The translations under genes and the position numbers were made by a program. The notes under the pieces are model-generated. The model saw only the letters and a program-made list of their open reading frames with translations, made no database searches and was not told where the DNA came from. This document shows, one piece after another, positions 26,668 through 35,602 of a DNA stretch of 64,000 nt. The stretch covers positions 372,001-436,000 of the forward strand of contig NZ_OGTP01000001.1 in the NCBI RefSeq assembly GCF_900258035.1, given 5' to 3'. Numbering within the stretch: the first letter of the stretch is position 1; every line of letters starts with the position of its first letter. This DNA is from Caballeronia novacaledonica (GTDB taxonomy: Bacteria > Pseudomonadota > Gammaproteobacteria > Burkholderiales > Burkholderiaceae).

Positions 26668-28131
26668 TCATTCGGCTTTGTCGGGAAGCGCGCCGCCCGC
26701 GCGTTTCGTGGCTTCGGTCTTCGCGCTCGCCGGATTTTTGACCTGTCGCGCGATCAGTGCGGCGCCCAGCAGAAGCACGACGGAAATGCCCGCCGACCAG
26801 CGCACCGCATCGACGATGTGTTGCGCGTCCGGCGCGCCGTCGCCGTGCGCCGCGAGCGCGCCGAACGCCGCGACGCCGATCGCGCCCGCCGCCTGCCGCG
26901 CCGTGTTGAGCACCGCCGACGCCGTGCCCGCGCGTTCCTGGCCGACGGTGCCGAGCAGCGCGGTCGTCATCGCCGGAACCGCGAGGCCCATGCCGGATGG
27001 AATCAGCAGGAATGGCACGAGCAGCGCCGCCGTGGGCGTCGACGCATCGACGAAACCGAGCGCGGCGAAGCCTGCGGCATCGAGGAGCGCGCCGAATATC
27101 ATCGGGCCGCGCGAGCCGAAGCGCGCGACGACCGGGCCGCTCGCCAGATTCGAGATCAGGAAGCCGCCCGTCAGCGGCAGGAATGCGAGGCCCGTCTGCA
27201 AGGGCGTATGACCGAGCACACGCTGCAAATACAGGCTCAGGACGAAGACGATTCCATAATAGGTGAGATTCACCCCGATACCGAACACGACGGCCGCGCT
27301 GAACGTGCGCTCGGCAAAGAGCGAGAGCGGCAGCATCGGCGCGCGGCTTGCGCGTTCCACGGCGATGAACGCGCCGCCCGCCGCCAGCGCAAGGACCAGC
27401 CCGCCGACGACGAGCGGATGCGCCGGTCCGAGCGGACGCAGTTCGATCACCGCGCCGACGAGCGCCGCGAGCGCGACGATCGCGAGCGCCTGGCCGGGCA
27501 GGTCGATGCCGCCCGCATGTCCGGCATCCTTGGCGCGCGCGGTGTCGACCCAAAGGAGCGTCGCCACGATGCCCGCCGCGCAGATCGGCAGATTGACCCA
27601 GAAGATGCTGCGCCAGCCGAACGCCGCGATCAAAAGCCCGCCGACGATCGGCCCCGCCGCGATCGACACCGCGCCCGCCGCCGTCCACAAGCCGACCGCC
27701 CGCGCGCGCACGCGCCGGTCATGGCCGCATGCGGCGTTCAGGAGCGCGAGCGAGTTCGGCAGCATGCCCGCCGCGCCGATGCCTTGCAGGGCGCGCGCCG
27801 CGATCAGTTCGGCGGCATCGCGCGAAAAGGCGCACGCGAGCGACGCCAGCGCGAAAAGCGCGAGGCCGCCCACGAACATGCGCCGCGCGCCGAAGCGGTC
27901 GCCGAGCGAACCCGCGGAGAGCATCAGCGCGGCGAAGGCGAGCGCGTAGCTGTCGACGGTCCATTGCAGGCTCGCGACGCTCGCCCGCAGATCGTGACCG
28001 ATGCTCGCGAGCGCGACATTGACGATCGAGACATCGAGTTGAGAGACGACGAAGCCGACGCTGGTCGACGTGACGACGAGCATCTGCCGCGCGGACAGAT
28101 GCGTTTCGCGGGAGGAAAGGTTCGAGTTCAT
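26668..28131 (-). CDS. MFS drug transporter, DHA2 (14-helix EmrB/QacA) family
   Basis: 487-residue inner-membrane exporter. SQLDVSIVNVALASIGHDL is the DHA2 motif of helix 1; LGDRFGARRMF is the MFS loop 2-3 motif; GIGAAGMLPNSLALL and AGPIVGGLL are antiporter motif C-type stretches. About 14 hydrophobic segments. ATG at 28131 has GAGGAAAGG upstream on its strand; a second in-frame ATG lies three codons earlier. It follows another MFS gene by 59 bases in the same direction. Substrate unknown. Confidence 0.9.
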   Translation of the reverse strand: MNSNLSSRETHLSARQMLVVTSTSVGFVVSQLDVSIVNVALASIGHDLRASVASLQWTVDSYALAFAALMLSAGSLGDRFGARRMFVGGLALFALASLACAFSRDAAELIAARALQGIGAAGMLPNSLALLNAACGHDRRVRARAVGLWTAAGAVSIAAGPIVGGLLIAAFGWRSIFWVNLPICAAGIVATLLWVDTARAKDAGHAGGIDLPGQALAIVALAALVGAVIELRPLGPAHPLVVGGLVLALAAGGAFIAVERASRAPMLPLSLFAERTFSAAVVFGIGVNLTYYGIVFVLSLYLQRVLGHTPLQTGLAFLPLTGGFLISNLASGPVVARFGSRGPMIFGALLDAAGFAALGFVDASTPTAALLVPFLLIPSGMGLAVPAMTTALLGTVGQERAGTASAVLNTARQAAGAIGVAAFGALAAHGDGAPDAQHIVDAVRWSAGISVVLLLGAALIARQVKNPASAKTEATKRAGGALPDKAE

Positions 28132-28190
28132 GCCGACCATCGTAGGCGCGCTGCGCGTTCGATGTTTCGGCATGGCCTGAAACGTGAACG

Positions 28191-29483
28191 CTAGCGTGCT
28201 TTCCTGATGAAGAACGTCGTCAGCGCGCCCAACGCGCACAGTGCGCCGACGTAGGCCGCGGGCGCCATCGGGCTCGATTTCATCATCAGCGAGACGACGA
28301 TCGGCGTGAGCCCGCCGAACACCGCATAGGCGACGTTGTACGAGAACGAGATGCCCGAGAACCGGATGGCGGGCGGGAAGGCCTTCACCATCACGAAGGG
28401 AATCGCGCCGATCACGCCGACGAAAAAGCCCGTGAGCGCGTACCACGGCAGCAGCACGGAGGCATCGGCGGCGACCTGTTCGAACATCAGCCAGTACGAC
28501 ACGGCGAGCGCAATGCCGCCGACGAAAATGGTCTTGCCCGCGCCGACGCGTCCCGCAATCGCGCCCGCGAGCACGCAGCCGATCGTAAGACACAGCGTCG
28601 CCGCGCAGTTCGCGACGAGCACCGTCGCCGGCGCGATGTGGAACTGCTTCTGCAGCAACGTCGGCGTCATCAGGATGACGACGACGATCGCCGCCGAGAG
28701 CATCCACGTGAGCAGCATCGACACGATCACCGCGCGGCCGTGGTCGCGCAGCACCGCCTTGAGCGGGATTTCCGCCGCGAGCGACTTGCGCTGCTGCAAC
28801 TCGGCGAACACCGGCGTTTCGTGCAGCCAGCGGCGCAAATAGACCGAGCACAGACCGAACAGACCGCCGAGCAGGAACGGCAGACGCCAGGCGAAATCGG
28901 CGACTTCGGCGGGCGCGAACGACTTGTTGATCGCCGTGGCGATGAGCGAGCCGAGCAGGATGCCCGCCGTCAGACCGGCCGTGAGCGTGCCGCACGCATA
29001 GCCGACATGGCGCCCCGGCACGTGCTCCGAGACGAACACCCACGCGCCCGGCACCTCGCCGCCGACCGCCGCGCCCTGCATCACGCGGAACAGGAGCAGC
29101 AGCACGGGCGCCATCAGGCCGATCGACGCGTAAGTGGGCAAGAGGCCCATCAGGAGCGTCGGCACGGACATCAGCAGCACGGAGAGCGTGAACATGCGCT
29201 TGCGGCCGAGCAGGTCGCCGAAGTGCGCCATGACGATCCCGCCAAGCGGGCGCGCGAGATAGCCGGCGGCGAAGATGCCGAAAGTCTGCAATTGACGCAG
29301 CCAGTCAGGAATCGAAGGCGGGAAGAACAGTTGCCCGATGACCGGCGCGAAGAACACAAAAATGATGAAGTCGTAGAACTCGAGCGCGCCGCCGAGCGCG
29401 GCGAGCGTGAGCGTCTTGTAGTCGCCGCGCGTGAGCGCACGGCTGGCCGCGCGCGGGGCGTCGGACAGAGGTGTTGCCTGCAT
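28191..29483 (-). CDS. MFS metabolite:proton symporter, MHS family
   Basis: 430-residue 12-helix importer. GGALEFYDFIIFVFFAPVIG is the MHS-family N-terminal helix (ALEFYDF), followed by GYLARPLGGIVMAHFGDLLGRKR, the diagnostic loop 2-3 motif, and LLFRVMQGAAVGGEVPGAW. The ATG at 29483 is chosen because the upstream extension is basic and non-conserved in character. Homologues import citrate, proline/betaine, shikimate or other organic acids; the substrate cannot be fixed from sequence. It may form an operon with the DHA2 transporter downstream. Confidence 0.9.
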   Translation of the reverse strand: MQATPLSDAPRAASRALTRGDYKTLTLAALGGALEFYDFIIFVFFAPVIGQLFFPPSIPDWLRQLQTFGIFAAGYLARPLGGIVMAHFGDLLGRKRMFTLSVLLMSVPTLLMGLLPTYASIGLMAPVLLLLFRVMQGAAVGGEVPGAWVFVSEHVPGRHVGYACGTLTAGLTAGILLGSLIATAINKSFAPAEVADFAWRLPFLLGGLFGLCSVYLRRWLHETPVFAELQQRKSLAAEIPLKAVLRDHGRAVIVSMLLTWMLSAAIVVVILMTPTLLQKQFHIAPATVLVANCAATLCLTIGCVLAGAIAGRVGAGKTIFVGGIALAVSYWLMFEQVAADASVLLPWYALTGFFVGVIGAIPFVMVKAFPPAIRFSGISFSYNVAYAVFGGLTPIVVSLMMKSSPMAPAAYVGALCALGALTTFFIRKAR

Positions 29484-30011
29484 CGAAAGAAAACCCGTGA
29501 GTGGAAAAGCCACGCGTGACGCGCGGTAGGTCGAGGCTTTGCCCTGCGGGGGTGACGACACGCGCCGGGTGGACGCGAAGTGAAGGCCCGGCGCGGAACG
29601 GGAACGAACCGGGCCGGGTGTCGGCGGGCGCGGATTCGAGAGCCGCCGCCCGTCATCCGCGCTGCGCGACGCGACGGACAATCGCGCGGCAGCTTGCTAC
29701 GCGACGTCTCGGTAAAACGGCGGAAGCGGGAATTTGTGAGCCAGACGCGGCATGTTACAGGATGAAAGCCGGCGCAAAAGAGAAAAGCCGTTCTATTTTC
29801 GAGATGGTTGCGCGCACGAGACGCATCGCGCTCAGGGCGATGCGCAGTCACATGCGTTGACAATTCAGATGAGTCCGATGGGAAAGGGTCGTCCCGCTGG
29901 CCAGAATGCGCAGCTTGATTATGCCCGTCTCATTCCCGCGACGAGACACCCGGCGGTGGGCCGCAGTTTGGCATCCGCCCCATGTCCCTTGGACTCATCA
30001 GGTAAGACACC
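29484..30011. other. Divergent intergenic region before the orphan response regulator
   Basis: 528 bases without a supported gene; a 114-codon frame starting at 29752 overlaps the next gene and lacks a plausible product. TTGACA at 29857-29862 is a good -35 candidate on the plus strand, but no matching -10 is evident at 16-18 bases. Confidence 0.5.
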
Positions 30012-30755
30012 ATGCGCGTCGCCGTTTTGCAAACCGACCCAAGTTATCGAAATCTCATCAGCGATGTCGTCAAACGACTCGGCCACACCTGCGTGACGTT
30101 CGGCGACGGCCTCGTGCTGTCGAAAGCGCTGTCCCGCTCGACGGTCGATCTGCTGATCCTCGACTGGAATTCCACGGGCCTGTGCGGCCTCGACCTGCTG
30201 AAATCCGTGCGCTCGAGCTTCGGCGAACGCGTCCCCGTCATGTTCGCGACGCCCGACGGCGCCGAGCACAACGTGGTCTGCGCACTGACAGCGGGCGCGG
30301 ACGATTACATCGTGTATCCGATCCGTCCGGGCGAGTTCGGCGCGCGCGTCGAAGCGCTGCTGCGCCGCGCGTATCCCGCGACGTCGAGCGCGTGCCTCGA
30401 AGTCGGTCCGTACCGTTTCGACGCCCGTCAGCAAATCGTGACCGTGCGCGGCAAGCCGGTGCAACTGAGCGGCACGCAGTTCCGTCTTGCACAACTGTTC
30501 TTCTCGAACATCGGCCGCGTGCTGTCTCGCGATCATATTTTCGCGATGGTCTGGGGCCGCGAGTTCCGCGAAACCACGCGCACGATCGACAGCCACGTTT
30601 CGCGCCTGCGCCTCGCGCTCGAAATCGAGCCGGTCAACAATTTCCGCTTGCAGCCGGTGTACAAGAGCGGCTATCGCCTGCTGCATCTCTACGATGAAGG
30701 CGAAGGCTCGGGTGGCAACCTCAACGATCCCGCCGCTGCGCAGATCGCGGCCTGA
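30012..30755 (+). CDS. Orphan OmpR-type response regulator with degenerate receiver
   Basis: 247 residues: receiver (1-115) plus winged-helix DNA-binding domain (about 130-228; LSGTQFRLAQLFFSN ... TRTIDSHVSRLRLALE ... KSGYRLLHL). Asp51 (LLILDWN) is in the phosphoacceptor position and Thr80 in the switch position, but the acidic pocket has only Asp9 (LQTDPS) and the invariant Lys is replaced by Tyr102 (YIVYPIRP). No kinase gene is adjacent. It may work without canonical phosphorylation. AGGTAAG precedes the ATG; a bidirectional terminator follows. Confidence 0.88.
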   Translation: MRVAVLQTDPSYRNLISDVVKRLGHTCVTFGDGLVLSKALSRSTVDLLILDWNSTGLCGLDLLKSVRSSFGERVPVMFATPDGAEHNVVCALTAGADDYIVYPIRPGEFGARVEALLRRAYPATSSACLEVGPYRFDARQQIVTVRGKPVQLSGTQFRLAQLFFSNIGRVLSRDHIFAMVWGREFRETTRTIDSHVSRLRLALEIEPVNNFRLQPVYKSGYRLLHLYDEGEGSGGNLNDPAAAQIAA

Positions 30756-30771
30756 AGTCGCCATCCACAGC

Positions 30772-30802
30772 AAAAATGCCGTCGCACGACGGCATTTTTT
30801 TT
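30772..30802. terminator. Bidirectional intrinsic terminator
   Basis: AAAATGCCGTC at 30773-30783 pairs with GACGGCATTTT at 30788-30798 with T/A runs on both sides. It separates the orphan regulator from the convergent hydroxyproline deaminase gene. Confidence 0.92.
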
Positions 30803-30812
30803 GAGCTTTTCT

Positions 30813-31718
30813 TTAGACAGCCGGCAGCGCCGGGCGCGTCTCGATGCTGCGACGAATCAACGCCTCGATCTCCTTGCGCTCCTCGCCCGCGAGCGGCAGG
30901 CGCGGCGGGCGCACCGGCTCCGTGCCCAATCCGACGATCGCCTCGGCCAGCTTGATGTTCTGCACGAGCTTGTGCGAGACGTCGAGCGCGAGCAGCGGCG
31001 CGAACCAGCGATAGATCGCGCGCGCTTCGTCGAAACGTCCGGCGCGAATCAGCTTGTAGATCGCCACGGTCTCGCGCGGGAACGCGCAGACGAGGCCCGC
31101 CACCCAGCCATGCGCGCCCATCAAGATCGCTTCCATCGCGAGATTGTCGACGCCGCAGAAGAGCGCGTACCGATCGCCCGTTTCGTTGATGAGATCGGTG
31201 ACGCGGCGCACGTCGCCGCTCGATTCCTTGATCGCCGCGAACTTCCTGTCTTCGGCGAGTTCGGCGAACATCTTCGGCGTGACATCGACGCCATAGGCGA
31301 GCGGATTGTTGTAGACCATCAGCGGCAGCGGGCTCGCGTCGGCGACCATGCGGAAGTGGTTGAGCGTCTCGCGCCGGTCCGACAGATACCGCAGGCCCGG
31401 CAGCACCATATAGCCGGCCGCGCCGTGACGCGCGGCGCGCTCGGCCTGACGGCAGCCGTCGAGCGTGCTGTTTTCCGCGATCGTTAGCAGCACCGGCACG
31501 CGGCCGCGCGCGGCGTCCACGGCGATGTCGAGCACGTCGAGCTTTTCGTCGAGCGATAACGTCGATGCTTCGCCGAGCGATCCGCACACGATGATCCCAT
31601 CCACGCCGGCTTCGATCTGCGCGTCGACATTCTTCGCGGTCCACGCGCGGTCTATGCTGAAATCGGCGTTGAACTTGGTGGTCACGGCGGGCATCACGCC
31701 TTCCCAGATATGCGTCAC
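30813..31718 (-). CDS. lhpC: DapA-superfamily deaminase/aldolase, probable pyrroline-4-hydroxy-2-carboxylate deaminase
   Basis: 301-residue TIM-barrel enzyme. Lys164 (FAAIKESSGD) is the Schiff-base lysine and Tyr136 (MVYNNP) the general acid/base of the family; CGSLGEASTLS is the substrate-binding loop. Divergence from a 4-hydroxyproline epimerase and a D-hydroxyproline dehydrogenase identifies the likely reaction: deamination of pyrroline-4-hydroxy-2-carboxylate to 2-oxoglutarate semialdehyde. GTG at 31718 with CGGAG upstream is the start; longer frames have no support. Alone it could pass for any DapA-like aldolase; the assignment rests on context. Confidence 0.85.
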   Translation of the reverse strand: MTHIWEGVMPAVTTKFNADFSIDRAWTAKNVDAQIEAGVDGIIVCGSLGEASTLSLDEKLDVLDIAVDAARGRVPVLLTIAENSTLDGCRQAERAARHGAAGYMVLPGLRYLSDRRETLNHFRMVADASPLPLMVYNNPLAYGVDVTPKMFAELAEDRKFAAIKESSGDVRRVTDLINETGDRYALFCGVDNLAMEAILMGAHGWVAGLVCAFPRETVAIYKLIRAGRFDEARAIYRWFAPLLALDVSHKLVQNIKLAEAIVGLGTEPVRPPRLPLAGEERKEIEALIRRSIETRPALPAV

Positions 31719-31800
31719 GGCAGCGCTCCGAAAGTGATTGAACGGTACGCAGTGTAAGCACCGAAAAATCGGGCGTCTTGCGTGTTTCGCGCGCGCCGCG

Positions 31801-31814
31801 TGCCGATTTCGGCA
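31801..31814. promoter_or_regulatory. Palindromic operator candidate, copy 1 (hydroxyproline region)
   Basis: TGCCGATTTCGGCA is a perfect 6-2-6 palindrome in the divergent region between the deaminase and epimerase genes. A near-identical second copy lies 71 bases away. The regulator is unknown; the nearby AraC-type gene is one candidate, although AraC proteins usually bind direct repeats. Confidence 0.5.
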
Positions 31815-31871
31815 TAGCCGTTCGGCGCCGGAAGCAACGCGCGCCAGGCTCGTCCGGGCGTCCGGGAACTG

Positions 31872-31885
31872 TGCCGATATCGTCA
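31872..31885. promoter_or_regulatory. Palindromic operator candidate, copy 2
   Basis: TGCCGATATCGTCA matches the upstream palindrome with one mismatch in the dyad and lies 58 bases before the epimerase start. Together the two sites fit a repressor or activator acting on both divergent units. Confidence 0.45.
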
Positions 31886-31942
31886 TCAAAACGATCCAGC
31901 CGCTTCAAGACGCCCATCGCGTGCGTTTCTAGGATAGGCGGC

Positions 31943-32875
31943 ATGAAAACCATCGACATCATCGACTCGCATACGGGCGGCGAACCGACGCGCCTCGTGA
32001 TCGCGGGCGGCCCGGATCTGGGCTACGGCACACTCGCGCAACGGCTCGACACGTTCCGCACGCGCTTCGACGACTGGCGCCGCGCCATCGTCACCGAACC
32101 GCGCGGCTCGGACGTGATGGTCGGCGCGCTCCTGTGCGAGCCGGACGACGCTTCCGCCGCGGCGGGCGTCATCTTCTTCAATAACGTCGGCTATCTCGGC
32201 ATGTGCGGGCACGGCACGATCGGGCTGGTCGCGTCGCTCGCCCATGCGGGAAAAATAGCGGCGGGGCGGCATCGGATCGATACGCCCGTCGGTCCCGTCG
32301 ATGCCACGCTCAACGCAAACGGCAGCGTCAGCGTGCGCAACGTGCCGGCGTACCGGCACCGGCGCGCGGTGACGGTCGATGTATCCGGCCACGGCCCGCT
32401 CACCGGCGACGTCGCGTGGGGCGGCAACTGGTTCTTTCTCGTCGCGGATCACGGCCGCGAACTCGTGCGCGCGCACATCGCCGGATTGACCGCGTTCGCC
32501 GAGGCCATCCGCGACGCCTTGCACGCGCAGGGCATCACCGGCGCGGAGGGCGCGTATATCGACCATATCGAGCTGTTCGCGGATTCGCCCGTCGCGGGCG
32601 TGGACAGCCGCAATTTCGTGCTGTGTCCGGGCAGCGCCTACGATCGCTCGCCGTGCGGCACCGGCACCAGCGCCAAACTCGCGTGCCTCGCGGCCGACGA
32701 CGCCCTCGCGCCGGGCGAAATCTGGCGGCAGGAAAGCATCATCGGCAGCGTGTTCGAAGGCAGCTATGCGATCGACGGCGACGCGCTCGTCCCGACCATC
32801 ACCGGCTACGCGCACATCATGGGCGAAGGGCGTCTCGTCTTCGACGAGCGCGATCCGTTCATCAAAGGGCTATGA
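31943..32875 (+). CDS. lhpA: 4-hydroxyproline 2-epimerase
   Basis: 310-residue proline-racemase-fold enzyme interconverting trans-4-hydroxy-L-proline and cis-4-hydroxy-D-proline. The two catalytic cysteines are Cys88 ([10 protein letters not shown]) and Cys238 ([10 protein letters not shown]). The position before the second cysteine pair and the neighbouring hydroxyproline genes favour an epimerase over a proline racemase. The ATG at 31943 follows AGGATAGG. Its stop overlaps the start of the dehydrogenase gene (ATGA), so it heads a four-gene coupled operon. Confidence 0.93.
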   Translation: MKTIDIIDSHTGGEPTRLVIAGGPDLGYGTLAQRLDTFRTRFDDWRRAIVTEPRGSDVMVGALLCEPDDASAAAGVIFFNNVGYLGMCGHGTIGLVASLAHAGKIAAGRHRIDTPVGPVDATLNANGSVSVRNVPAYRHRRAVTVDVSGHGPLTGDVAWGGNWFFLVADHGRELVRAHIAGLTAFAEAIRDALHAQGITGAEGAYIDHIELFADSPVAGVDSRNFVLCPGSAYDRSPCGTGTSAKLACLAADDALAPGEIWRQESIIGSVFEGSYAIDGDALVPTITGYAHIMGEGRLVFDERDPFIKGL

Positions 32876-34011
32876 CGGCTGACGTGATCGTCGTAGGCGG
32901 CGGGATCGTCGGGGCGGCGTGCGCGGCGGAACTCGCGCAGCGCGGCCTGACGGTCGAAGTGCTGGAAGCGCGCGGCATCGGCGGCGGCGCGACGGCGGCG
33001 GGCATGGGCCACATCGTCGTGATGAACGATTCGCCCGCCGAGTTCGCGCTGGCGCGTGCTTCGCGCGAACTGTGGCTCGCGCTCGGCGCCCAACTGCGCG
33101 AGCGCGAGGCGTTTTCGCGCTGCGGCACGCTCTGGATCGCCGAAGACGACGAAGAACTCGACGCCGCCCGCGCCATGCGCGACGCATTCGCGGCGGCGGG
33201 CGTGCGCGCGCACATGCTCGATCGCGCCGCGCTGCGCGAAGCGGAGCCGGCGGTGAGCCACGCGATGCAAGGCGGCTTGCTGATCGACGACGACGCCATC
33301 GTGTACGCGCCCGCCGCGGCGCAATGGCTCCTCACATGCTCGACGCGCATCCGTGTGTCGACCGGCTGCGCGGTTCGCGCCGTCGACGCCGACGGCACGC
33401 ACGCGCGCGTCACGCTCGCGAACGGCGATCGGCGCACGGCGGCGCATGTCGTCGTCGCGAACGGGCTGATGGCGACGGATCTGATCGCCGGCGCGCCGCT
33501 CGAAGCGAAGAAGGGACATTTGCTCATCACCGATCGCTATCCGGGCACGATCCGTCATCAGGTGCTGGAACTCGGCTACATCAAGAGCGCGCATCACGCG
33601 CGCGGCACGTCGGTCGCGTTCAATGCGCAGCCGCGCCCGACGGGGCAGGTGCTGATCGGCTCGTCGCGCCAGTTCGGCACGCTCGATCCGGCTGTCGAAA
33701 TCGACGTGCTCGCCGCCATGCTCGAGCGCGCGACGCGCTATCTGCCGGGCATCGGCGGGCTCAACGCGATCCGCGCATGGACCGGTTTTCGCGCCGCGAC
33801 GCCCGACGGCCTGCCGCTGATCGGCCCCGCGCGTTTCCCCGGCGACCGGCTGTGGCTCGCGACGGGCCACGAAGGGCTCGGCGTGACGACGTCGCTCGGC
33901 ACCGCGAAGCTCATCGCCGCGCAGATGCTGGGCGAGCCGCTTCCGTTCGATATGCCCGACACGCACGCTTTCTCTCCGCAACGATTCGCCCGGGAGCACG
34001 CCGATGGATGA
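32872..34011 (+). CDS. lhpB: D-hydroxyproline dehydrogenase, FAD catalytic subunit (DAO family)
   Basis: 379 residues. N-terminal Rossmann motif [18 protein letters not shown] binds FAD; the C-terminal half has the D-amino-acid-oxidase features [18 protein letters not shown] and [16 protein letters not shown]. With the [2Fe-2S] and FAD/NAD(P) subunits encoded next, it forms the heteromeric membrane-linked dehydrogenase that oxidises cis-4-hydroxy-D-proline. Starts within the epimerase stop and overlaps the next gene by eight bases. Confidence 0.9.
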   Translation: MTADVIVVGGGIVGAACAAELAQRGLTVEVLEARGIGGGATAAGMGHIVVMNDSPAEFALARASRELWLALGAQLREREAFSRCGTLWIAEDDEELDAARAMRDAFAAAGVRAHMLDRAALREAEPAVSHAMQGGLLIDDDAIVYAPAAAQWLLTCSTRIRVSTGCAVRAVDADGTHARVTLANGDRRTAAHVVVANGLMATDLIAGAPLEAKKGHLLITDRYPGTIRHQVLELGYIKSAHHARGTSVAFNAQPRPTGQVLIGSSRQFGTLDPAVEIDVLAAMLERATRYLPGIGGLNAIRAWTGFRAATPDGLPLIGPARFPGDRLWLATGHEGLGVTTSLGTAKLIAAQMLGEPLPFDMPDTHAFSPQRFAREHADG

Positions 34012-34252
34012 CTGCGTGCGCGTCATCATCGACGGCGAGCCGCTCGCCGTGCCCGCATTCACGACGGTCGCGGCCGCCATCGTGATGCGCGGCGCCGGCG
34101 GCACGCGCCGTTCCGTCACCGGCGAGCCGCGCGCCGCGTTCTGCGGCATGGGCGTGTGCCACGAATGCCGTGTGACGGTCGATGGCCGCGCGCACGTGCT
34201 CGGCTGTCAGACATTGTGCCGCGACGGACTCTCGATCGAGACGATGCGATGA
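34004..34252 (+). CDS. lhpE: D-hydroxyproline dehydrogenase, [2Fe-2S] subunit
   Basis: 82-residue ferredoxin-like protein with Cys47, Cys52, Cys55 (FCGMGVCHEC) and Cys67 (LGCQ), the ligand set of small [2Fe-2S] subunits such as HcnA/SoxA-type. It sits between the catalytic and the FAD/NAD(P) subunits and overlaps both genes, a layout that is diagnostic for the three-part dehydrogenase. Confidence 0.9.
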   Translation: MDDCVRVIIDGEPLAVPAFTTVAAAIVMRGAGGTRRSVTGEPRAAFCGMGVCHECRVTVDGRAHVLGCQTLCRDGLSIETMR

Positions 34253-35520
34253 ATGTCGAACACATCGATATCGCGATCGTCGGCGCGGGGCCGGCGGGGC
34301 TCACGGCGGCGCGAATCGCGGCGCGGGCGGGCGTACGCGTCGCGCTCATCGACGACAATCCGCGCCCCGGCGGCCAGATCTGGCGGCAAGGGCCGACGCT
34401 CGCGCCCGCCGCGCCGCTTCACCAATGGCTCGATGAAACGCGCGCTTGCGCGAACCTCATCGTCGCGAACGGAACGAAGGTCGCCGCCGCGCCGGGCGAG
34501 CAGCGGCTTCTGATCGAACGCGACGGCGCGCCGCTCGTGCTCGCGTACTCGAAGCTCATCCTCGCGACCGGCGCGCGCGAGCGCCTGCTTCCCTTCGACG
34601 GCTGGACCTTGCCCGGCGTGACGGGCGCGGGCGGTCTGCAGGCGCTCGTCAAGGGCGGGATGCCGGTGCGCGGCGAGCGCATCGTCGTCGCGGGCAGCGG
34701 GCCGCTTCTGCTCGCCGCCGCCGATACGGCGCGCCGTCACGGTGCGCGTGTCGTCGCGGTGGCCGAACAGGCACCGCCGGCGCGCGTTGCACGGTTCGTC
34801 GCGTCGCTGGCGCTGACGCCCGGCAAGCTGGCTCAGGCCGTCAGGCTCGGGGTTGCGTGCTATCGGACGGGCAGTGTCGTCGTGAAGGCGCACGGAAGCG
34901 CGTGCGTGGAGGCGGTCACGATTCGCTCGCGCGGGCGCGAGGAAACGCTCGAAGCGGATCGCGTCGCGTGCGGCTACGGGCTCGTGCCGAACGCGACGCT
35001 GGCGCTCGCACTCGGCTGCTCGACCGACGAACGCGACGGCTCGATCCACGTCGACGATGCGCAGCGCACGTCGCGGGAACACGTCTTGGCGGCGGGCGAA
35101 TGCACGGGCATCGGCGGGATGGAACTGGCGCGCGTCGAAGGCGCGATCGCGGCGCATGCGGCGCTCGGCATCGCCGCCGATGCGCGTCTCGTGCGCGAGC
35201 GCGATCGCTGGCGCGCATTCGCCCGGCGCGTGGCGCACGCGTTCGAACTCGGCGCCGACGCGCGCGCGACGCCGTCGCCGGACACCGTGTTGTGCCGCTG
35301 CGAAGATGTGTCGATCGGAGAAGTCGCCGCGCACGCGAACTGGCGCGACGCGAAGCTGCAAACGCGTTGCGGCATGGGGCCGTGCCAGGGGCGCATCTGC
35401 GGCGAGGCGGCGGCCGTGTATTTCGGATGGCCGCGCACGGCGGCGCGTCCGCCGTTCACGCCGGTGCGCATCGATACGTTGATCGCCGCACGCGAGAGCG
35501 CCGAAACGCCCGTTTCATAG
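34249..35520 (+). CDS. lhpF: D-hydroxyproline dehydrogenase, FAD/NAD(P)-binding subunit
   Basis: 423 residues. FAD site AIVGAGPAGLTAARIAA at the N-terminus, second dinucleotide site VVAGSGPLLLAAAD near 145, FAD-closing AAGECTGIGG near 285. The C-terminus has a BFD-like cysteine set (CRCEDVSIGEV ... TRCGMGPCQGRICG) for an additional cluster, matching HcnB/SoxA-like subunits. ATG at 34249 overlaps the previous stop. It should relay electrons from LhpB through LhpE to the respiratory chain. Confidence 0.9.
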   Translation: MNVEHIDIAIVGAGPAGLTAARIAARAGVRVALIDDNPRPGGQIWRQGPTLAPAAPLHQWLDETRACANLIVANGTKVAAAPGEQRLLIERDGAPLVLAYSKLILATGARERLLPFDGWTLPGVTGAGGLQALVKGGMPVRGERIVVAGSGPLLLAAADTARRHGARVVAVAEQAPPARVARFVASLALTPGKLAQAVRLGVACYRTGSVVVKAHGSACVEAVTIRSRGREETLEADRVACGYGLVPNATLALALGCSTDERDGSIHVDDAQRTSREHVLAAGECTGIGGMELARVEGAIAAHAALGIAADARLVRERDRWRAFARRVAHAFELGADARATPSPDTVLCRCEDVSIGEVAAHANWRDAKLQTRCGMGPCQGRICGEAAAVYFGWPRTAARPPFTPVRIDTLIAARESAETPVS

Positions 35521-35602
35521 TGGGGCCAGCGCGAATTTCGTCCGCGCGTGCGCGCTCCTATAATCGGTTGCCTGACCATTCCGGACGCAACCTTCCTTAC
35601 GC

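Noticed and set aside
28132..29043. N-terminal extension of the DHA2 transporter frame into the upstream MFS gene
   Set aside because: The extension is Arg-rich and out of frame with the MHS transporter that clearly occupies this DNA; the ATG at 28131 has a proper ribosome binding site.
29752..30096. 114-codon plus-strand frame before the orphan response regulator
   Set aside because: Overlaps the regulator gene start in another frame, no ribosome binding site and no recognisable features.
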